Assembly (NCBI RefSeq): GCF_010993775.1
Contig: NZ_WOTO01000077.1
Span: forward strand, 1-37,310
Source of the DNA: Fodinicola feengrottensis
Lineage (GTDB): Bacteria; Actinomycetota; Actinomycetes; Mycobacteriales; HKI-0501
Length of the DNA: 37,310 nt
Direction of reading: 5' to 3'
The notes beneath the pieces are model-generated. The model worked only from the letters and a program-made list of their open reading frames with translations. It made no database searches and was not told the DNA's origin. Shown here one piece after another: positions 35,987-37,310 of the stretch. A program made the translations under genes and the position numbers. Position 1 is the first letter of the stretch. Each line of letters begins with the position of its first letter.

Positions 35987-37310
35987 TCAGCAGACCAGGC
36001 TCGCGCTCGCCCAGTCCGCGTGGTCATAGTCCATGCCGTCCGCGGTGTTGCCGACGACGAGGTGCACCTGCGAGCGGCCGGTGATGTCCACGTCGATGGT
36101 GACCGGGGTGCCAGGAGTGACCGTGGGACTGGTGTAGAGCGTCGTCGAGTCGCCGACCACCGAGAACGTCACCGTGCCATGTGCGCCGACCTCAGCGTCG
36201 ACGCCGCCGACCGCGACCAGCCGGTGGCACCCGCTCGCGACGAAAGCGATGTCGCTCGGGCCGTGCGCGCCGATGCCCTTCGGGTACGAGACGCCGGCGA
36301 CCGTGATGACCCCGCCGTCACCGGCCGGTTGCTCGCCGTTGGACTGGTCACGCTCAGCCGGCCCCCAGGCGTTGGTCGACGACGTCCACGCCTTGTCGCT
36401 GACGTACGCACCCGTACTCACCGCCGAGCACGTCACCTGCGGTTCCGCCCAGTCCGAGTGGTCGTAGTCGATGCCGTTCCGGGCGTCCGTCACCCGCAGC
36501 TCCAACGCCTGGACCCCAGCGATGGGCACGGTCAACGCGGTCGCCGGCTGGCCGCCGGACTTCACGTCCGAATACGCCAGCAGCCGGCCGTCGCCGTAGA
36601 CCGCGAACCGCACCAACCCCCCCTTGCCGCTGCCCACTTCGTCGTCAATGCCAACATTCGCCGAGAAACGCGTGCAGGAGCCGCCCAGCCACACGTTGAC
36701 CGCGGAGTCCGCGTGGACGCCGAGCCCATGCGCGTACGCGGTGCCGCCAATCGACAGGCCGCGGCCGTCACCGGCGGCCTGCTCGCCGTTGGACTTGTCG
36801 CGCTCCACCGGACCCCAGCCGTTTGACGAGGTCAGCCAGGTCATCGCGGAGACCTGGTACGTGCCGGCGGCGAGCGCTGCGGCGGTCGTACCGGCCCGGC
36901 CGACCCGGAACATCGCCACGCCATGGGACGGAACGCTCGCCGAGATCGCGCCTGTGGAGGTCGAGGTGGCGCCCGACCACAGGTCCTTCAGCGCGTACGA
37001 AGTGGACCCACCGATGCCGATTTCGGCGGCAGTCGTGGAAATCGTCGCGGTCGCGCCGGAGCGGTTGAAAAGCACGGCGGTCACCGAGCCGTCCGACATC
37101 GGTTTCGCCCAGACCTGCGTGTCCCCGAGATCGCGGACCCGGCGGCCCTGCGAGCCACCCCAGTCCTGGTCCACTGCGATCACGTCCGGGTTGGCGATGG
37201 TCGCCTTGGTGGCGGCCGACATCGAGGTGAGGTCGTTGCCCAGGATCAGCGGCGCGTTCATCAACGCCCACAACGAAAAGTGTGAGCGCGCCTCGGTGTC
37301 GGTCAGGCCG
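35987..37310 (-). CDS. Alpha-galactosidase, GH27 family, with two C-terminal NPCBM domains (partial; N-terminus beyond the right edge)
   Basis: Extracellular or cell-associated glycoside hydrolase releasing terminal alpha-galactose. The visible part begins at the end of the catalytic barrel with ARSHFSLWALMNAPLILGNDL and ANPDVIAVDQDWGG, typical of GH27, then the antiparallel C-domain (VWAKPMSDGSVTAVLFNRSG). Two tandem NPCBM carbohydrate-binding modules follow, with parallel sequences (SNGWGPVERDKSNGEQAAGDG and TNAWGPAERDQSNGEQPAGDG; IDDEVG and VDAEVG; IDYDHSDWAEP and MDYDHADWASA). It ends LVC. No frameshift is seen over 440 codons. The catalytic nucleophile lies outside the window. It may share an operon with anmK. 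Confidence 0.92.
   Translation of the reverse strand, partial: GLTDTEARSHFSLWALMNAPLILGNDLTSMSAATKATIANPDVIAVDQDWGGSQGRRVRDLGDTQVWAKPMSDGSVTAVLFNRSGATATISTTAAEIGIGGSTSYALKDLWSGATSTSTGAISASVPSHGVAMFRVGRAGTTAAALAAGTYQVSAMTWLTSSNGWGPVERDKSNGEQAAGDGRGLSIGGTAYAHGLGVHADSAVNVWLGGSCTRFSANVGIDDEVGSGKGGLVRFAVYGDGRLLAYSDVKSGGQPATALTVPIAGVQALELRVTDARNGIDYDHSDWAEPQVTCSAVSTGAYVSDKAWTSSTNAWGPAERDQSNGEQPAGDGGVITVAGVSYPKGIGAHGPSDIAFVASGCHRLVAVGGVDAEVGAHGTVTFSVVGDSTTLYTSPTVTPGTPVTIDVDITGRSQVHLVVGNTADGMDYDHADWASASLVC

Noticed and set aside
1..37310. Genomic island or prophage
   Set aside because: No integrase, transposase, attachment repeats or tRNA edge are visible; codon and base composition look uniform. 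The only mobile element I can support is the RecA intein.

Overview
The window is GC-rich chromosomal DNA of a high-GC Gram-positive bacterium (Actinomycetota), probably a soil actinomycete. The evidence is the central gene order miaA - DUF349 - miaB - gluABCD - rny - recX - recA - DUF3046, which is classic for actinobacteria. Other evidence is the LexA box CGAAC-N4-GTTCG in front of recA, an intein at the RecA site I recall from Mycobacterium leprae, GTG starts, apparently leaderless genes, and an AfsR/SARP-type regulator. I cannot name genus or species.

Layout. (1) 1-2.8 kb: minus-strand ABC importer (family 5 solute-binding protein, DppB-like and partial DppC-like permeases) behind a TTGACA promoter overlapped by a LacI-type palindrome. 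(2) 2.9-16.3 kb: conserved core with tRNA modification (miaA, miaB), a DUF349 protein, a glutamate-type importer gluABCD, RNase Y, and the recombination genes recX and recA with the small DUF3046 gene. (3) 16.3-21.4 kb: an NTF2-like protein, a cytochrome P450 and an AfsR/SARP regulator; three 7-bp direct repeats at exact 11-bp spacing precede the P450, the classical SARP binding pattern. (4) 21.5-25.9 kb: carbohydrate importer (lipoprotein plus two permeases) with a Tat-exported aldose 1-epimerase. (5) 26.2-28.3 kb: TetR/DHA2 efflux operon with a palindromic operator. (6) 28.3-32.1 kb: leucyl aminopeptidase and class III aminotransferase in one operon, divergent from a LysR regulator. (7) 32.1-32.8 kb: a VapBC toxin-antitoxin pair. 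(8) 32.8-37.3 kb: TetR, MocR-type regulator, anhydroMurNAc kinase (anmK) and the C-terminal part of a GH27 alpha-galactosidase with two tandem NPCBM domains.

Main caveat: about 25 of roughly 33 genes, including housekeeping genes, carry frameshifts, and many sit exactly in homopolymers (A9, C9, G9 and T9 runs are each inside a broken frame). I read these as consensus errors and annotate each gene over its full reconstructed span. Only gluB, the two carbohydrate permeases, vapB, vapC, the second tetR and the visible part of the alpha-galactosidase read through cleanly.

Most interesting: the SARP repeats linking the AfsR-like regulator to its neighbouring P450; a RecX with a second, diverged copy of its first helical repeat at the N-terminus; the RecA intein; the gluB/gluC hairpin; and the aminotransferase/aminopeptidase/LysR module.
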